A stretch of 23,233 nt of DNA from GCA-2731375 sp964590195 (GTDB lineage Bacteria > Pseudomonadota > Alphaproteobacteria > GCA-2731375): the NCBI GenBank assembly GCA_964590195.1, contig CAZPWJ010000080.1, forward strand, positions 1 through 23,233. Direction: 5' to 3'. The notes under the pieces were generated by a model. That model ran no database searches. It was not told the origin of the DNA and saw only the letters and a list, made by a program, of their open reading frames with translations. Shown here one piece after another: positions 23,227 through 23,233 of this stretch. Position 1 is the first letter of the stretch. Each line of letters opens with the position of its first letter. Both the position numbers and the translations under genes were made by a program.

Positions 23227-23233
23227 GGGAGGA

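Overview
The window reads as chromosomal DNA of a GC-rich alphaproteobacterium. The evidence is the GroEL C-terminus with GGM repeats, E. coli-like long-form IlvD, MazG, small DUF1127-like proteins, a FadR-type GntR regulator, MaoC, M19 and GMC family enzymes, and sparse intergenic DNA. I cannot assign a genus. No transposase, integrase, phage gene or CRISPR array is visible.

Layout. 1-2912: the 3' part of groEL with tandem terminators, an inositol-monophosphatase-family enzyme, and mazG convergent to it. 2913-3397: an AT-rich spacer with a perfect 11-bp inverted repeat, then tRNA-Val(UAC). 3398-9003 (minus strand): the most interesting block, a five-gene operon. In transcription order it holds an unrecognised protein with an internal duplication, a UroD/MtaA-like zinc methyltransferase, a corrinoid protein, a RACo-type reductive activator with an extra N-terminal cysteine cluster, and a pterin-binding methyltransferase. 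A FadR-family GntR regulator (9182-9922) is divergent from it, and the shared spacer carries a FadR-type palindrome and tandem 13-bp repeats. 9926-11731: aminopeptidase P. 11759-12867: two small paralogous DUF1127-like genes, each with its own leader and terminator, sharing a heptamer motif. 12940-16490: ilvD convergent with a soluble PAS-PAS histidine kinase. 16491-19516: a GMC flavin oxidoreductase behind a good sigma70 promoter, convergent with a MetE C-domain-like zinc methyltransferase. 19589-23226: a same-strand run of a Tag-like DNA glycosylase, an M19 dipeptidase-family protein, a MaoC-like protein, and a membrane-tethered periplasmic binding domain that stops just after its second membrane segment.

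How the genes work together. The 3398-9003 operon has all four parts of a corrinoid-dependent methyl-transfer pathway, as known from acetogen O-demethylases. The UroD-like enzyme would move a methyl group from an unknown donor to the Co(I) corrinoid protein. The pterin-binding enzyme would pass it to tetrahydrofolate, and RACo would rescue cobalt that has oxidised to Co(II). The substrate cannot be read from sequence. The GntR regulator probably senses the substrate or a product. The MetE-like and GMC genes may belong to the same C1 or methylated-compound metabolism, but that link is only proximity.
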